Below, in pieces: positions 33,266 through 41,480 of a DNA stretch of 64,000 bases (within the stretch, counting starts at the first letter, position 1; every line of letters begins with the position of its first letter). The notes under the pieces are model-generated. The model saw nothing but the letters and a program-made list of their open reading frames with translations. It had not been told where the DNA came from and did not search any database. A program made the position numbers and the translations under genes. Source of the stretch: a virus; IMG/VR virus record IMGVR_UViG_3300048592_001391, positions 1-64,000 of that record. One strand, written 5' to 3'.

Positions 33266-34504
33266 AACTTTCTCCTTGTGAGTATTAGCCGCGCCAGGCG
33301 CAGCCGGGATAACAGTCTCATCAGCAACGGCCGTACGGCCGTCACCTTCTGCGTTATCGTCTTGGGCTGTGCCCTCGACATCTGCATTTACATCATGGTC
33401 GGGGGCTGCCCCCTCGACATCTGCATTGACAATCACGCCCTCACTGGCAACCAACGGCCGTAGATAGGGCGGCTTGAAGAACGGCCGTGTGGTAATCGCT
33501 CCACCCACCGCAATGTCCTGGTGGGTTGTGCCTGTGGACGGGTCAAGCCAAACGTTGTACCACTCGGGGGAGAAGAACTTGTACTGGTCAGTCGCCAGCA
33601 AGGTGCGCCCTCGTTCCGTCCATTCGACAATGGCATCCACCGATCCATCTTCGTTGACGACCATCTCATTGATCCAGCCCGCCGCGCCGCTTAGTTTGGT
33701 CTGGTGTTCGGCGTCAATGGGGATCGGCTTCTGGTAAATACCGGCGTTGAAGTTGGACGCGAACCGCTCATTGCGTTCGCGGGTAATTACCACCTTGCCA
33801 TAAGCCGGGTGCATGTACTCGTTGGGGATGGGCATGTAGGGGATGATGGGCGGCGCTTCGGCAAAGGCCACCTCGTTGAAGAAGGCCGTCGCACGGCCGT
33901 TCTCCTCACCGGGTTGGGTGGCGCAAATGTCTGCCAGTTCCCGGTACTCCTCGAAGCCCATGCCGGATAACGGCCGTTTCACCGTGCGTCCCCCAATGGA
34001 GAAGGTCAACTCGTCAATGACCAGTGGCATGGTTGGCACTTCGGGCAAGGAGACGGCCGTACCCGCTTCCATGTAGGCCAGTGTGATGTGGGGCGTAAAG
34101 CTGTGGTTGTCGGCAAAGGGGATGTCCTGCCAGCGCAAGCGCTTCACCAGCTCCCCGCGTAGCTCAGACAGGCCAGGCACATCTACATTGGCGTAGATCA
34201 CGTCACGGCCGTCAGAGGAGCGCGAGGCGTTGAACAGCCCCACCCCACCGATACGGCCGTTGAGCGGGCGAAACGATTGGGCAATCCCAGAGAAGGCCAG
34301 CAGCGCCGCAGCAGCTTGCTCGTCACTCAGGTCGTCTGCATCGGGAATGTAGGCCAGCGTAATGTGCATCTGCTCGGCAGGTACACCGCCTTCCATCGCC
34401 AGTGCCCCGGCCACATACTCAGGCACAACGGCCGCAATCAGCAGACCGTCAAACTCGGCTTCGTCGGGAATCTCAAACAGTTCGGTCGTCGCTTGGGTAG
34501 TCAT
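32696..34504 (-). CDS. 2H phosphoesterase - Mu gpI-like prohead protease - scaffold fusion
   Basis: 602 residues in three parts. Residues 20-190: a 2H phosphoesterase (2'-5' RNA-ligase-like) with both HxTx motifs, HITL at 47-50 and HITL at 139-142. Residues about 215-350: a Mu gpI-type protease (DAEHQTKLSGAAGWINEM, VEWTERGRTLLATDQYKFFS). Residues 350-415: acidic linker; from 413, a coiled-coil scaffold (ARQAAEQKAQAAEAQIAQLT). The protease cleaves scaffold during head maturation. T4 Acb1, an anti-CBASS cyclic-nucleotide phosphodiesterase, is also a 2H enzyme, so a defence-evasion role for the front domain is conceivable. The ATG at 34504 lacks an obvious ribosome site. Confidence 0.85.
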   Translation of the reverse strand: MTTQATTELFEIPDEAEFDGLLIAAVVPEYVAGALAMEGGVPAEQMHITLAYIPDADDLSDEQAAAALLAFSGIAQSFRPLNGRIGGVGLFNASRSSDGRDVIYANVDVPGLSELRGELVKRLRWQDIPFADNHSFTPHITLAYMEAGTAVSLPEVPTMPLVIDELTFSIGGRTVKRPLSGMGFEEYRELADICATQPGEENGRATAFFNEVAFAEAPPIIPYMPIPNEYMHPAYGKVVITRERNERFASNFNAGIYQKPIPIDAEHQTKLSGAAGWINEMVVNEDGSVDAIVEWTERGRTLLATDQYKFFSPEWYNVWLDPSTGTTHQDIAVGGAITTRPFFKPPYLRPLVASEGVIVNADVEGAAPDHDVNADVEGTAQDDNAEGDGRTAVADETVIPAAPGAANTHKEKVMSEETQSAQAFAELEVKFNEVQALLTASEEARQAAEQKAQAAEAQIAQLTGVNQQMSEQVGALSTRIASLEGASRERRFADLIANGGAQWFGEETQHHTMLGHLANQFGEDSEPFATYVNQQGQIAAALAQSKLFAEQGTSASNDVPADDKIAAKARELMKAGGRTYEQAYAEVLKQNPELYVEYVAQA

Positions 34505-34510
34505 AGGCAG

Positions 34511-34557
34511 AAAATAAAAATGGCCTCATTCGCAAGCAGGGCTTGGGAATGAGGCCA
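34511..34557 (-). terminator. Strong intrinsic terminator in head-gene leader
   Basis: Arms 34521-34531 and 34547-34557 form a perfect 11-bp stem (TGGCCTCATTC type), followed on the minus strand by TTTTTATTTT. It ends only 6 bases before the ATG of the protease/scaffold gene. Confidence 0.9.
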
Positions 34558-34727
34558 TCACAGATCGCAACAGCGTATACAATTGAACGTGCCCCATCTC
34601 GGATACCATTACAGCGTCCCCAATGGGGCTAACTATGATGTCAGCTTATAGAGTTGATTGACGGGCGGGGGTCATGTCGTTCCCCCGCCCTTGTCAGGAG
34701 AGCCACCATGTAACACAGGTTGGCTTG
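34511..34727 (-). ncRNA. Candidate 217-nt leader or small RNA
   Basis: Transcript expected from the promoter at 34734-34762 to the terminator at 34511. It contains no protein gene, only a 9-codon ORF (MTPARQSTL) whose ATG lies in the loop of a GGGCGGGGG/CCCCCGCCC hairpin (34663-34690), and a small CCCC-AAT-GGGG stem. Either a free phage RNA or a leader whose terminator must be passed for head-gene expression. Confidence 0.6.
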
Positions 34728-34733
34728 CACACC

Positions 34734-34762
34734 ATTGTAATAGCACGGCCGTTCTATGTCAA
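34734..34762 (-). promoter_or_regulatory. Near-consensus sigma70 promoter
   Basis: Minus strand TTGACA (34762-34757), 17-base spacer containing ACGGCCGT, TACAAT (34739-34734). It overlaps the last codons of the 34754-34948 gene. Confidence 0.85.
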
Positions 34763-34948
34763 TAACTCCGTGACGCCTTCACGCTGCGCTAACAAGGTCA
34801 GCGCTTCGTGTGCCCGGCGCAAACGGCCGTTTGCTTCTTCCATCAATACATCCACCTGCGCGTGAAGCTCCCGCACCCGCCGCCCCTCGTTGCGGATATG
34901 GGCCAGAAGCTCGGCGCTGTTCATCGAATCGTAGTCTGTGGTGTCCAT
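34754..34948 (-). CDS. Small coiled-coil protein
   Basis: 64 residues, almost one long helix: AELLAHIRNEGRRVRELHAQ, VDVLMEEANGRLRRAHEALT. TGGAGA precedes the ATG. It lies between the MuF-like gene cluster and the head leader. Possibly a head accessory protein; unknown. Confidence 0.65.
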   Translation of the reverse strand: MDTTDYDSMNSAELLAHIRNEGRRVRELHAQVDVLMEEANGRLRRAHEALTLLAQREGVTELLT

Positions 34949-34949
34949 G

Positions 34950-35159
34950 CTATCTCCAGTTGTGGGGTTGGGGGATACAGGCGCAGTTCAACGGTACATC
35001 AACGATCATGCTCGACACAAACTGCAATGGAGCTACGGCCGTATCATCGCCGCGTTCTGCCCCATTGTGTGGCTGTTCGGGTTGTGGCCATACGGCCGTC
35101 GGGCTGTCCTTGCCCATCATCTCTTCTTGCCCAGCGGCAAGTGCGTTTAGTAAGCTCAT
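34950..35159 (-). CDS. Small hypothetical protein
   Basis: 69 residues from MSLLNALAAGQEEMMG; AGAGGA precedes the ATG at 35159 (the longer frame to 35315 is a shadow). Pro-rich middle, C-terminal hydrophobic stretch with two Cys. Overlaps the upstream gene by 4 bases. Unknown. Confidence 0.55.
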   Translation of the reverse strand: MSLLNALAAGQEEMMGKDSPTAVWPQPEQPHNGAERGDDTAVAPLQFVSSMIVDVPLNCACIPQPHNWR

Positions 35160-35335
35160 CGCAACATCCTCTTTAACGGCCGTACCGGCTTCGATACCGG
35201 GCGACCAATTGCCTCTAAGGTACGCTCCACCGCGTACACTGCCTGTAATGCTTGCTCCCGTTGGGCCAACAGAATCTGCTCGAATATCTCCACAGAAACA
35301 ACGGCCGTGTCGCACGTAGGCTTTAGATCACTCAT
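35156..35335 (-). CDS. Small helical protein
   Basis: 59 residues from MSDLKPTC; GAGGA precedes the ATG at 35335. Helix EIFEQILLAQREQALQAVYA then basic end (KPVRPLKRMLR). It begins just after the MuF-like stop. Unknown. Confidence 0.6.
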   Translation of the reverse strand: MSDLKPTCDTAVVSVEIFEQILLAQREQALQAVYAVERTLEAIGRPVSKPVRPLKRMLR

Positions 35336-35336
35336 G

Positions 35337-36266
35337 CTAATCCTCAAACACCAACCCAACCGCGCAGCGGCAGTTGGGGCCAGAGGGCGGCGTTAACACC
35401 CGCTTGCCCTCACCTGTCAGGAACGGTTCCTTCATCCGGCGCATCTGCCCGGTCATCGGCTTGCACCGCTTCTGGCTCAAGCGGTCATCGTGCGTCACCA
35501 GCCATTTGCGCCAGATGGTAGACTCCAACACATAGCCGTTGTCAATCGCATCTTCCCAAATCAACTGCTGCCCCATGCTGCTGGCACGAATGGTCTCCGT
35601 GCGGGCAATCGTCTCACCCCGATACAGCAGCAGCCGTTTGGCGTACTCCTTCGCCATGTCCTCGGCCAAATCCTTCTGTGTCCCTTTGGCAATCAGGCGG
35701 GCGCGGTAGTTCTGCACGGCAATGGCATGGCGCGGCAACAGCCCTACCGCTTCGGCCATGTACTTGGCCGCATCAGCGGGGGGAATCCCGTCCATGAACA
35801 TCCGGTAGAGCGTGAAGCGCAGGGCTTCGACGGTTTGGGCGTTAACGGCCGTCACCAGTTCGGCGCTGTTGGTAGCCAGCCATGTCACGGCGCGGGGGTT
35901 GAGCAGATCGAAGGAGAGAGAGCCAGCCGCTTGCGGAATGAACTGCACCTGGCTGTTACCCGCCGCAGCCATCGCCTCGCGTAGCAGGTCAAATGAGGCG
36001 TTGGTTATTTTCTCGTCAAGGATATTCAGGTTCAGGGCATCGGCCACCAGTCGCATGTTCCGTTCCCGCACTGCCCGCGCCAGTTGGGTCAGGCTGGCTT
36101 CGCTCCCCAACTCCCCCATGACATTGGCAAACGAGGCGGCAAGTTGCGGCACGATCTCTTCCTGTACCTGCCGCAGCGCCGCCCACTGCTCATTCACCGG
36201 CGCGGCAAACTGCAACGGCCGTACCACAGGCACACGGGGAATGGGTCGGCGCGTCACCACAAACAT
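35337..36266 (-). CDS. MuF-like head morphogenesis protein
   Basis: 309 residues. Long helical N-terminus, then the MuF signature: RGETIARTETIRASSMGQQL, WRKWLVTHDDR, RCKPMTGQ, TPPSGPNCRCAV. MuF-family proteins are minor head proteins packed with or near the portal. It overlaps the portal stop by 1 base. It has the typical length of MuF proteins without a fused toxin. Confidence 0.9.
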   Translation of the reverse strand: MFVVTRRPIPRVPVVRPLQFAAPVNEQWAALRQVQEEIVPQLAASFANVMGELGSEASLTQLARAVRERNMRLVADALNLNILDEKITNASFDLLREAMAAAGNSQVQFIPQAAGSLSFDLLNPRAVTWLATNSAELVTAVNAQTVEALRFTLYRMFMDGIPPADAAKYMAEAVGLLPRHAIAVQNYRARLIAKGTQKDLAEDMAKEYAKRLLLYRGETIARTETIRASSMGQQLIWEDAIDNGYVLESTIWRKWLVTHDDRLSQKRCKPMTGQMRRMKEPFLTGEGKRVLTPPSGPNCRCAVGLVFED

Positions 36267-37582
36267 TAGTCTCTCTCCGTCACAGGCAAGCCAGCACGTT
36301 GCAGAAAGTACGCTTCGAGGTCGTCGTTCGGGAAGAGCATCGCCCCGGCTCCCGCCAACTGCCCAATCAGTGCGCCCAACTGCCCCAAGTCCACCTGGTC
36401 AATGTCGTCATGCACCAGCATGGGCGCTGACTTCACCGACAGGTTGTTGGCCTTGAGCAAGCTGGGGATTGCGTGTTGGTTCATCACCCCCAACGGCCGT
36501 CCATCGTCACTCACGCCGCCAATGATGTCCATCCACGCGCCCAACGCCGTTGTAAAAAGCTCGGTCTTGTTGGACGACAGGGCATAGCTCCCTACCCCGT
36601 CATGCCCCAATGTCAGGAAGTCCGCCAACATCGCCATGGCGATCCGCTGGTCGTAGTAGCGCAGGGTTTCCAGAATATCGAACTGGCGACTTCCCCCGCT
36701 GCTGAGCAGCTTCAGGTCATACAACGGCCGTCCGCTCTCATCGTAGACCATCGGGAAGACAATCCCTTCCTGCTCATCGCGCCGAATGGATGTCACGATG
36801 TCCTTGACGGCCGTCAGCACCGCCTGTTCGGCGGGGCCAGCGTTGGCGTCAAGTATCTCCGCTGGCACAAAGGCCACTGGTAGCCCGGCCAAGTCTCGCT
36901 CCACGCCAATCCCCATGATGTTCTCGAAGTTCGTCTTGAAGTACCATGGGCGATACGCCGACCGTAACAGGCTGCGTCCTTCCGGGTTGCCCTTGTTGCT
37001 CGTTGTGCGGAAGAGTATGCACTTGTTGATCCCGCTGCTGTCGGTCAGGTACAACGGCCGTCTCGGGCCACCATTCGGGTCACTCTGCCACATCCCCTGC
37101 ACATTGCCGTGTTCGTCAAATATCCACTCGTCGAGCGTGTTCTGTCCCCGTAAGGCGAACTTGCGCCACCCGATACGGCCGTCGGAGTATTTGCTTCGAC
37201 GGCTGGTGTCCTTCTGGGTCGGGCCATTGCGCGTCTTGTAGACAATCTCCAAGTACGCCCAGCCCCACGGGATCATGGTCAGGATTTCGCTAATGATGGT
37301 TGTGAAGTCTCGGCTCATGTCGTGCAAGCACTCGCCTACAAACTCCGCCGCCGCCACGTCCTGGGCATCGTCGGATCCAGCCACCACCCGCCATCCCACC
37401 TGCCCAATCAGCAGATTGATTGCCAACAGCACAGCGCCAACCACCGGATCATTCTCGGTCATCTGCGCCACAACCTTGCTCCACCGCGTCCCCTTCAGGT
37501 TGCGGTTGAACTCTTCCTCGATTGTCCCCCCGGAGCGTTGCAAGCCGCTCACGCCCATCTCCACCATCGGTACTTTTGCCAT
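36266..37582 (-). CDS. Portal protein (DUF935-like)
   Basis: 438 residues: LKGTRWSKVVAQMTENDPVV, MIPWGWAYLEIVYKTRNG, IRRDEQEGIVFPMVYDESGR, FDILETLRYYDQRIAMAMLA, ADFLTLGHDGVGSYALSSNK. This is the portal family of Mu/siphovirus type that forms the DNA entry ring. It lies directly after the terminase and before the MuF-like gene. Confidence 0.9.
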   Translation of the reverse strand: MAKVPMVEMGVSGLQRSGGTIEEEFNRNLKGTRWSKVVAQMTENDPVVGAVLLAINLLIGQVGWRVVAGSDDAQDVAAAEFVGECLHDMSRDFTTIISEILTMIPWGWAYLEIVYKTRNGPTQKDTSRRSKYSDGRIGWRKFALRGQNTLDEWIFDEHGNVQGMWQSDPNGGPRRPLYLTDSSGINKCILFRTTSNKGNPEGRSLLRSAYRPWYFKTNFENIMGIGVERDLAGLPVAFVPAEILDANAGPAEQAVLTAVKDIVTSIRRDEQEGIVFPMVYDESGRPLYDLKLLSSGGSRQFDILETLRYYDQRIAMAMLADFLTLGHDGVGSYALSSNKTELFTTALGAWMDIIGGVSDDGRPLGVMNQHAIPSLLKANNLSVKSAPMLVHDDIDQVDLGQLGALIGQLAGAGAMLFPNDDLEAYFLQRAGLPVTERD

Positions 37583-37583
37583 C

Positions 37584-38933
37584 TTAATTACCCCACTTGC
37601 TTATTTTGCCCAAACCAGTGGGCGCAATATGCGGAACCTCGGGTTTGGTATCAACCATTAACTCTGTGAATCCCCACACCATGGCGTCCAACCGGTTCGG
37701 GGATTCTTCGCCCGGAACCCAGGTGCAAAGCTCGTCTTCCAGCTTCGCCAATGACCCAACCATATGCGCCCGTCCCTGCTCATACAGAGCGCCCACCGGT
37801 TCGGCGCGGGTGTATTTGCCCCGTGTTGCCCGTACCAACTTCACCGGCAGCTTGCTGCTATCGGGCATGGTGTGGATGGTATGGCGCACCATCTCGCCCC
37901 CTTGGTTGGCCTCGGCCACAATCAGGTTAGCCCGCCATTTGCTGTAAGCGGCTACGGCCGTAGCTGCCCATGTTGCCGGTGAAGCACCTGCCTCTGGTGT
38001 CACATCGTCCAGCACATAGCCATTGAGTACCCCGCCCACCTTCGCTACGCCCACGACCACAATGCCCGTTGTGCCGGTCGTCGCTGCCGGGTCAATCGCC
38101 ACGACAATCTTTTCCAGCGCCGGTACATGCAGGACACGGGTCTCATCCAACATGGCGCGGTTCCACAAGGCTCCCGGCGTGTCGTCGAGGATGTGCGCCA
38201 ATAGCTCTTGCCGCCCAAGGCGTGTGCCTTCGTACTTGCGGATAATCTGCTCGAAGAAGCTGGCCGCAAGATTGGCGCGGTTCTCGTAGGTGGTTCCGTG
38301 TGTCACGACACAGTGCGGATCAGATACCAGACCACGAATGACGGGGGTCGGGCGGGGGGTGGTGGCAATGGCGCATTGGGGGTTCTCACCCAGCCGCAAG
38401 CCGAACTGCAACATTGACCACGCATCTTCGTAGCGCCATGCCGCCAGCTCATCTACGGCCGCCCAATGGAACTGAGGGCCGCGCATACTGTCGGGCTTCT
38501 CGGCGGAGAAGAGGGTAGCCACTGTGCCATTAGGCCATGTCAGGCGACGCTTGGAGGCTACATAGTCGGGCATGAAGTCGGGCGGAGAACAGGCCAATAT
38601 GCCGCTCTCCCCTTCAATCAGCACATCGCGCACATCACCGGCCGTCTGCCCCACAATTGCGCCCCGGCTCCCCGGCATCTCCCGCGCCTTGCGGATCACC
38701 CACTCGGAAATACTGCGCGTCTTGCCGAATCCGCGCCCGGCCAGCAGCAGCCAGTATGTCCAGTTACCGGGCGGCGCAATCTGTTTCGGCCGTGCCCAGA
38801 AATCCCACCAGTAAGGCAGGTGTTCCAACTCCCGTTTGCTCAGGGCACGAAAGAAGTCATCGGCCAAGCCGGATACTTCCAGTCTCAGCGCCTGGCTCAT
38901 CTCGGTTTCGGTGTCTACGGCCGTATCTACCAT
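37584..38933 (-). CDS. terL: Terminase large subunit
   Basis: 449 residues. ATPase: Walker A LLAGRGFGKTRS (about 64-75), Walker B AAVDELA, coupling motif ATTPRPTP. Nuclease: VAIDPAATTG, IVAEANQGGEMV, SPNRLDAMVWG (three acidic metal sites). Motor that pumps DNA into the head and cuts it. The ATG at 38933 lies only 3 bases from a GTTCC repeat and has no clear ribosome site; an internal ATG (MSQALRLEV) is an alternative start. Confidence 0.97.
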   Translation of the reverse strand: MVDTAVDTETEMSQALRLEVSGLADDFFRALSKRELEHLPYWWDFWARPKQIAPPGNWTYWLLLAGRGFGKTRSISEWVIRKAREMPGSRGAIVGQTAGDVRDVLIEGESGILACSPPDFMPDYVASKRRLTWPNGTVATLFSAEKPDSMRGPQFHWAAVDELAAWRYEDAWSMLQFGLRLGENPQCAIATTPRPTPVIRGLVSDPHCVVTHGTTYENRANLAASFFEQIIRKYEGTRLGRQELLAHILDDTPGALWNRAMLDETRVLHVPALEKIVVAIDPAATTGTTGIVVVGVAKVGGVLNGYVLDDVTPEAGASPATWAATAVAAYSKWRANLIVAEANQGGEMVRHTIHTMPDSSKLPVKLVRATRGKYTRAEPVGALYEQGRAHMVGSLAKLEDELCTWVPGEESPNRLDAMVWGFTELMVDTKPEVPHIAPTGLGKISKWGN

Positions 38934-38936
38934 AAC

Positions 38937-38951
38937 GGAACAAAGCGGAAC
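38937..38951 (-). promoter_or_regulatory. GTTCC-N5-GTTCC element before terL
   Basis: Direct repeat 10 bases apart between the 65-aa gene and terL, ending 3 bases before the annotated terL ATG. Confidence 0.7.
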
Positions 38952-38963
38952 AGTAAGAAGGCG

Positions 38964-39161
38964 TTACGGTTCCGGTATCTCCACACTGTCTAGCACATCT
39001 TCCAACTCATACAGCCGTTCCAGTTCTTCAATCAGCCATGTGGCGAATTGGCGGGTGATGACCGCATACCCGGCAGGCGTTGGCAATCCCGCCGCCTGTC
39101 GCAGCATGTCTATGGCATCGAACTGTTTACGGCCGTTACTCGGCTTGTTCATCTGGCTCAT
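38964..39161 (-). CDS. Small hypothetical between terS and terL
   Basis: 65 residues from MSQMNKPSNG with GAGGAA before the ATG at 39161, overlapping the end of the small terminase by 26 bases. Helical, acidic C-terminus (LERLYELEDVLDSVEIPEP). Unknown. Confidence 0.6.
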   Translation of the reverse strand: MSQMNKPSNGRKQFDAIDMLRQAAGLPTPAGYAVITRQFATWLIEELERLYELEDVLDSVEIPEP

Positions 39162-39903
39162 CGGTTTCCTCTGCTTCTTCTGGTTGGGGCGCGTGGTTAA
39201 ACGCCGCCCCCAATGCCGCCAATCGGCGGCGCATCGTTTGCTCAAGTTCGCTGTGGTTCACTTCGCTCACTTCGGCCGTCACCGCAACGGCCGTCTGCTC
39301 CGTGTCCATGCCCAAAGCCAACCGCGCCAGCTTGTCAGCATCCAGCGACGTGCGACTGACGGCCGCAATCAGTTGGCTGATATTCGTCCAGGTAATGTCG
39401 GCGGGGTTCAGGTGGGAAAGCATCCCGTCCAGCAGCATGATCCGGGTTGTGTCGCCTACTTCCAGCAGGTCATTGGCGCGTTTGTAGGTCTTCTCGCGCC
39501 ACTCTGCCTGGCGCTGCATCATCTCGCGGGCTTCCCGCGCCGCGTCCCATCGCTGGTACAGACCACACAGCACTTCCAGCGCCAACCGATACTCAGGGTG
39601 GTGTATCCAGTCCTTGTCTCGGTTGTAGAACGTCGTGCGGCTCACTACGTCCGGCCGTTTGAAGATGTCGTTGCGGCTCATGGCGGGAACGATGGAGGAT
39701 TCAGCAATTGCCAACGCCGTTGCCCGCCTCCGGCTCCCCCCACTCCCAACCGCCGCCGCACGAGCCAGCCACTCGTTGACGGCCGTTGTGAATTGCCGGT
39801 CACTCTCCAGCGGGGTGCTGTCGAGAATGTCACGAACACGGGCGGTTAGTAGTGCCCGTTCGTCGGCAGTCTCTGTGTCTAGCTGAAAGTACAGGCTAGA
39901 CAT
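39136..39903 (-). CDS. terS: Probable terminase small subunit
   Basis: 255 residues from the ATG at 39903. Central HTH-like segment (MSRNDIFKRPDVVSRTTFYN), a long coiled coil (WDAAREAREMMQRQAEWREK), and an acidic C-terminus (PEEAEETDEPDEQAE). Position before terL and architecture fit a DNA-recognition subunit. No ribosome site; its ATG overlaps the stop of a 21-codon upstream ORF (ATGTCTAG), so translational coupling is likely. Confidence 0.75.
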   Translation of the reverse strand: MSSLYFQLDTETADERALLTARVRDILDSTPLESDRQFTTAVNEWLARAAAVGSGGSRRRATALAIAESSIVPAMSRNDIFKRPDVVSRTTFYNRDKDWIHHPEYRLALEVLCGLYQRWDAAREAREMMQRQAEWREKTYKRANDLLEVGDTTRIMLLDGMLSHLNPADITWTNISQLIAAVSRTSLDADKLARLALGMDTEQTAVAVTAEVSEVNHSELEQTMRRRLAALGAAFNHAPQPEEAEETDEPDEQAE

Positions 39904-39961
39904 GGTGTAATAGGTTAGCGGCGGTGAAGCTTGAATCAAACTCGGTGGTCATACTGATCAT
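39896..39961 (-). CDS. Possible 21-codon leader peptide before terS
   Basis: MISMTTEFDSSFTAANLLHH type ORF with GGGGAGAG just upstream and a stop overlapping the terS start. It would supply ribosomes to terS, which has no ribosome site of its own. It lies within an operator region. Confidence 0.35.
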   Translation of the reverse strand: MISMTTEFDSSFTAANLLHHV

Positions 39962-40074
39962 ACTCTCCCCGTGTGAATATGCGAATAGAACGGATGTACA
40001 CCCGTTCGGACACCATTTTAGCACATCTCGGAACAATGTGGAACGGTGTGGATAAAGTAGAGTATCATACTCTC
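39957..40074. promoter_or_regulatory. Divergent control region with repeated ATCATACTCTC
   Basis: Plus-strand ATCATACTCTC occurs at 39957-39967 and 40064-40074; the second is part of a 15-base palindrome AGAGTATCATACTCT (40059-40073). Between them lies the GTTCC repeat and a minus-strand TGTGCTAAAAT (-10-like). Likely operators for the terS operon and the plus-strand operon. Confidence 0.65.
40030..40044 (-). promoter_or_regulatory. GTTCC-N5-GTTCC element in divergent region
   Basis: Direct repeat 10 bases apart. On the minus strand a TAAAAT box follows 9 bases after the second unit, so here the repeat would cover the -35 region of a terS-operon promoter. Confidence 0.75.
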
Positions 40075-40100
40075 ACTACACTTTGGAGGTGACTGAACAC

Positions 40101-40793
40101 ATGGCAAAGCCAAAAGACAAGTATCGCAATCGGATTCAGGAGGTACGCATACTCAGGGCGGGGGAACTGCTTGACCACGAGGGCAACTGGCGGATTCATC
40201 CACAGTTTCAGCTTGAGGCGACGGAAGGCAGTCTGACCGATGTCGGCAAGGTGGATGTGCTCAAAGCGTACTACTCGGAGCGCAACGGCGGGGCGTTGAC
40301 GCTGCTGGATGGACACGGCCGTAAGAGCATCAACCCGGATGAGGAATGGACAGTCGCCATTCTCGACCTCACCGACGCCGAAGCAGACATGCAGCTTGCC
40401 CTGCACGATTCCATTGGCGCATGGGCGCAAACCGATGCCATGAAGCTTAATGCGCTCATTGAGCAAGCGCGAGAGCGGCATAACAGCGAGAAGGCGCAGG
40501 AAGCGTTGTCACGTCTGGCGAACAGTATTTCGGCGCAGGTGGAGTTAGCCAGGCGCATGGCCGGTGATGAGGAGGTACGCAAGCCTGCCCGTCTGGTGGA
40601 GGATTTCGAGGAAGGGATGAAACGCAAGGTGCGGGTGGTCATCCCGATTGAGGAAGGGCTGGAGCTGGTGGAAGGCGCAATCAGGATGACCGGCATTCGC
40701 AATCGCGGTGACGCCATGATTGCCATTTGCCGTTACTTTTTGGACCACGCTGACCCTGATGGTGACTACACAGTGAGGGGCGGCGATGAATAA
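40101..40793 (+). CDS. ParB-like phage protein
   Basis: 230 residues from MAKPKDKYRN; GGAGGTGA lies 8 bases before the ATG. The N-terminus has the ParB-type layout: GELLDHEGNWRIHPQFQLEA, TEGSLTDVGKVDVLKAYYSE, LTLLDGHGRKSI. The middle is helical; the tail (EEGLELVEGAIRMTGIRNRG) may be a second domain. Such proteins are common beside phage terminases. First gene of the only plus-strand operon. Confidence 0.75.
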   Translation: MAKPKDKYRNRIQEVRILRAGELLDHEGNWRIHPQFQLEATEGSLTDVGKVDVLKAYYSERNGGALTLLDGHGRKSINPDEEWTVAILDLTDAEADMQLALHDSIGAWAQTDAMKLNALIEQARERHNSEKAQEALSRLANSISAQVELARRMAGDEEVRKPARLVEDFEEGMKRKVRVVIPIEEGLELVEGAIRMTGIRNRGDAMIAICRYFLDHADPDGDYTVRGGDE

Positions 40794-41412
40794 CCCACAG
40801 GTTGACAACAATACATTCGAGCAGAAGATCATGCTCCGCAAGACGGCGCTCAATCAACTGGCGGCCTGGGGCGACACGGCCGTCGTCATGGAGACACATG
40901 GCGGCATTGGCGATGTCTGGAGCGCCTTGTACCACGATATTGCCGATGGTGTGGTCATGGAGAAGAAAGGCGACCGCGCCATCCATCTGGCGCATCAACG
41001 GCCGTCATGGGCAGTCTATGAGTGCGATAGTGTTCACGCGCTCACCTACGGGGCGGGGAAACATCTGGCCGTCAACCTGTTGGATGTTGACCCATACGGC
41101 TCCTGCTGGGATACAGTCCGCGCCTTCTTCACCAGCGAACGGCCGTTTGCCCGGCGCATGGTGCTGGTCGTCAATGACGGGATGCGGCAAAAGGTACGGG
41201 TTGGTGGCGCCTTCGACACGGAGATACTTCAGCCCGTTGTCCAGAAGTGGGGCAATGACCTGTGGGACATCTATCTGGATGTGTGCCGCTATCTGGTGGG
41301 GAGCTTTACGGCCGTGCCTGGCTACCGGGTAACGTTCTTCGACGGCTATTACTGCGGGGTGGAACTGAAGATGACCCACTTTGTGGCGGTGCTGGAACAA
41401 CCATCTGCGTGA
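40786..41412 (+). CDS. Methyltransferase-like phage protein
   Basis: 208 residues, overlapping the ParB-like gene by 8 bases. VVMETHGGIGDVWSALY and WAVYECDS, then NLLDVDPYGSCWDTVRAFF resemble motif I and motif IV regions of class I SAM methyltransferases, especially the DPYG motif, but the Gly-rich loop is atypical. Pairing with a ParB-like protein beside terminase is a recurrent phage arrangement. Activity unproven. Confidence 0.6.
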   Translation: MNNPQVDNNTFEQKIMLRKTALNQLAAWGDTAVVMETHGGIGDVWSALYHDIADGVVMEKKGDRAIHLAHQRPSWAVYECDSVHALTYGAGKHLAVNLLDVDPYGSCWDTVRAFFTSERPFARRMVLVVNDGMRQKVRVGGAFDTEILQPVVQKWGNDLWDIYLDVCRYLVGSFTAVPGYRVTFFDGYYCGVELKMTHFVAVLEQPSA

Positions 41413-41432
41413 CGCCACGAAAATGGTAACAA

Positions 41433-41465
41433 AAAAGCCGGGGCTATCCCGGCTTTTGCTTTTTG
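41433..41465 (+). terminator. Intrinsic terminator of plus-strand operon
   Basis: AAAAGCCGGG and CCCGGCTTTT form a 10-bp stem around GCTAT, followed by GCTTTTT. It may also work for the opposite strand because of the A-run on the other side. Confidence 0.9.
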
Positions 41466-41480
41466 GTGGTACGGCCGTAC

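Noticed and set aside
40786-41412. Firm call as a DNA adenine methylase because of DPYG
   Set aside because: DPYG differs from DPPY and the SAM-binding loop is atypical, so only a methyltransferase-like label is justified.
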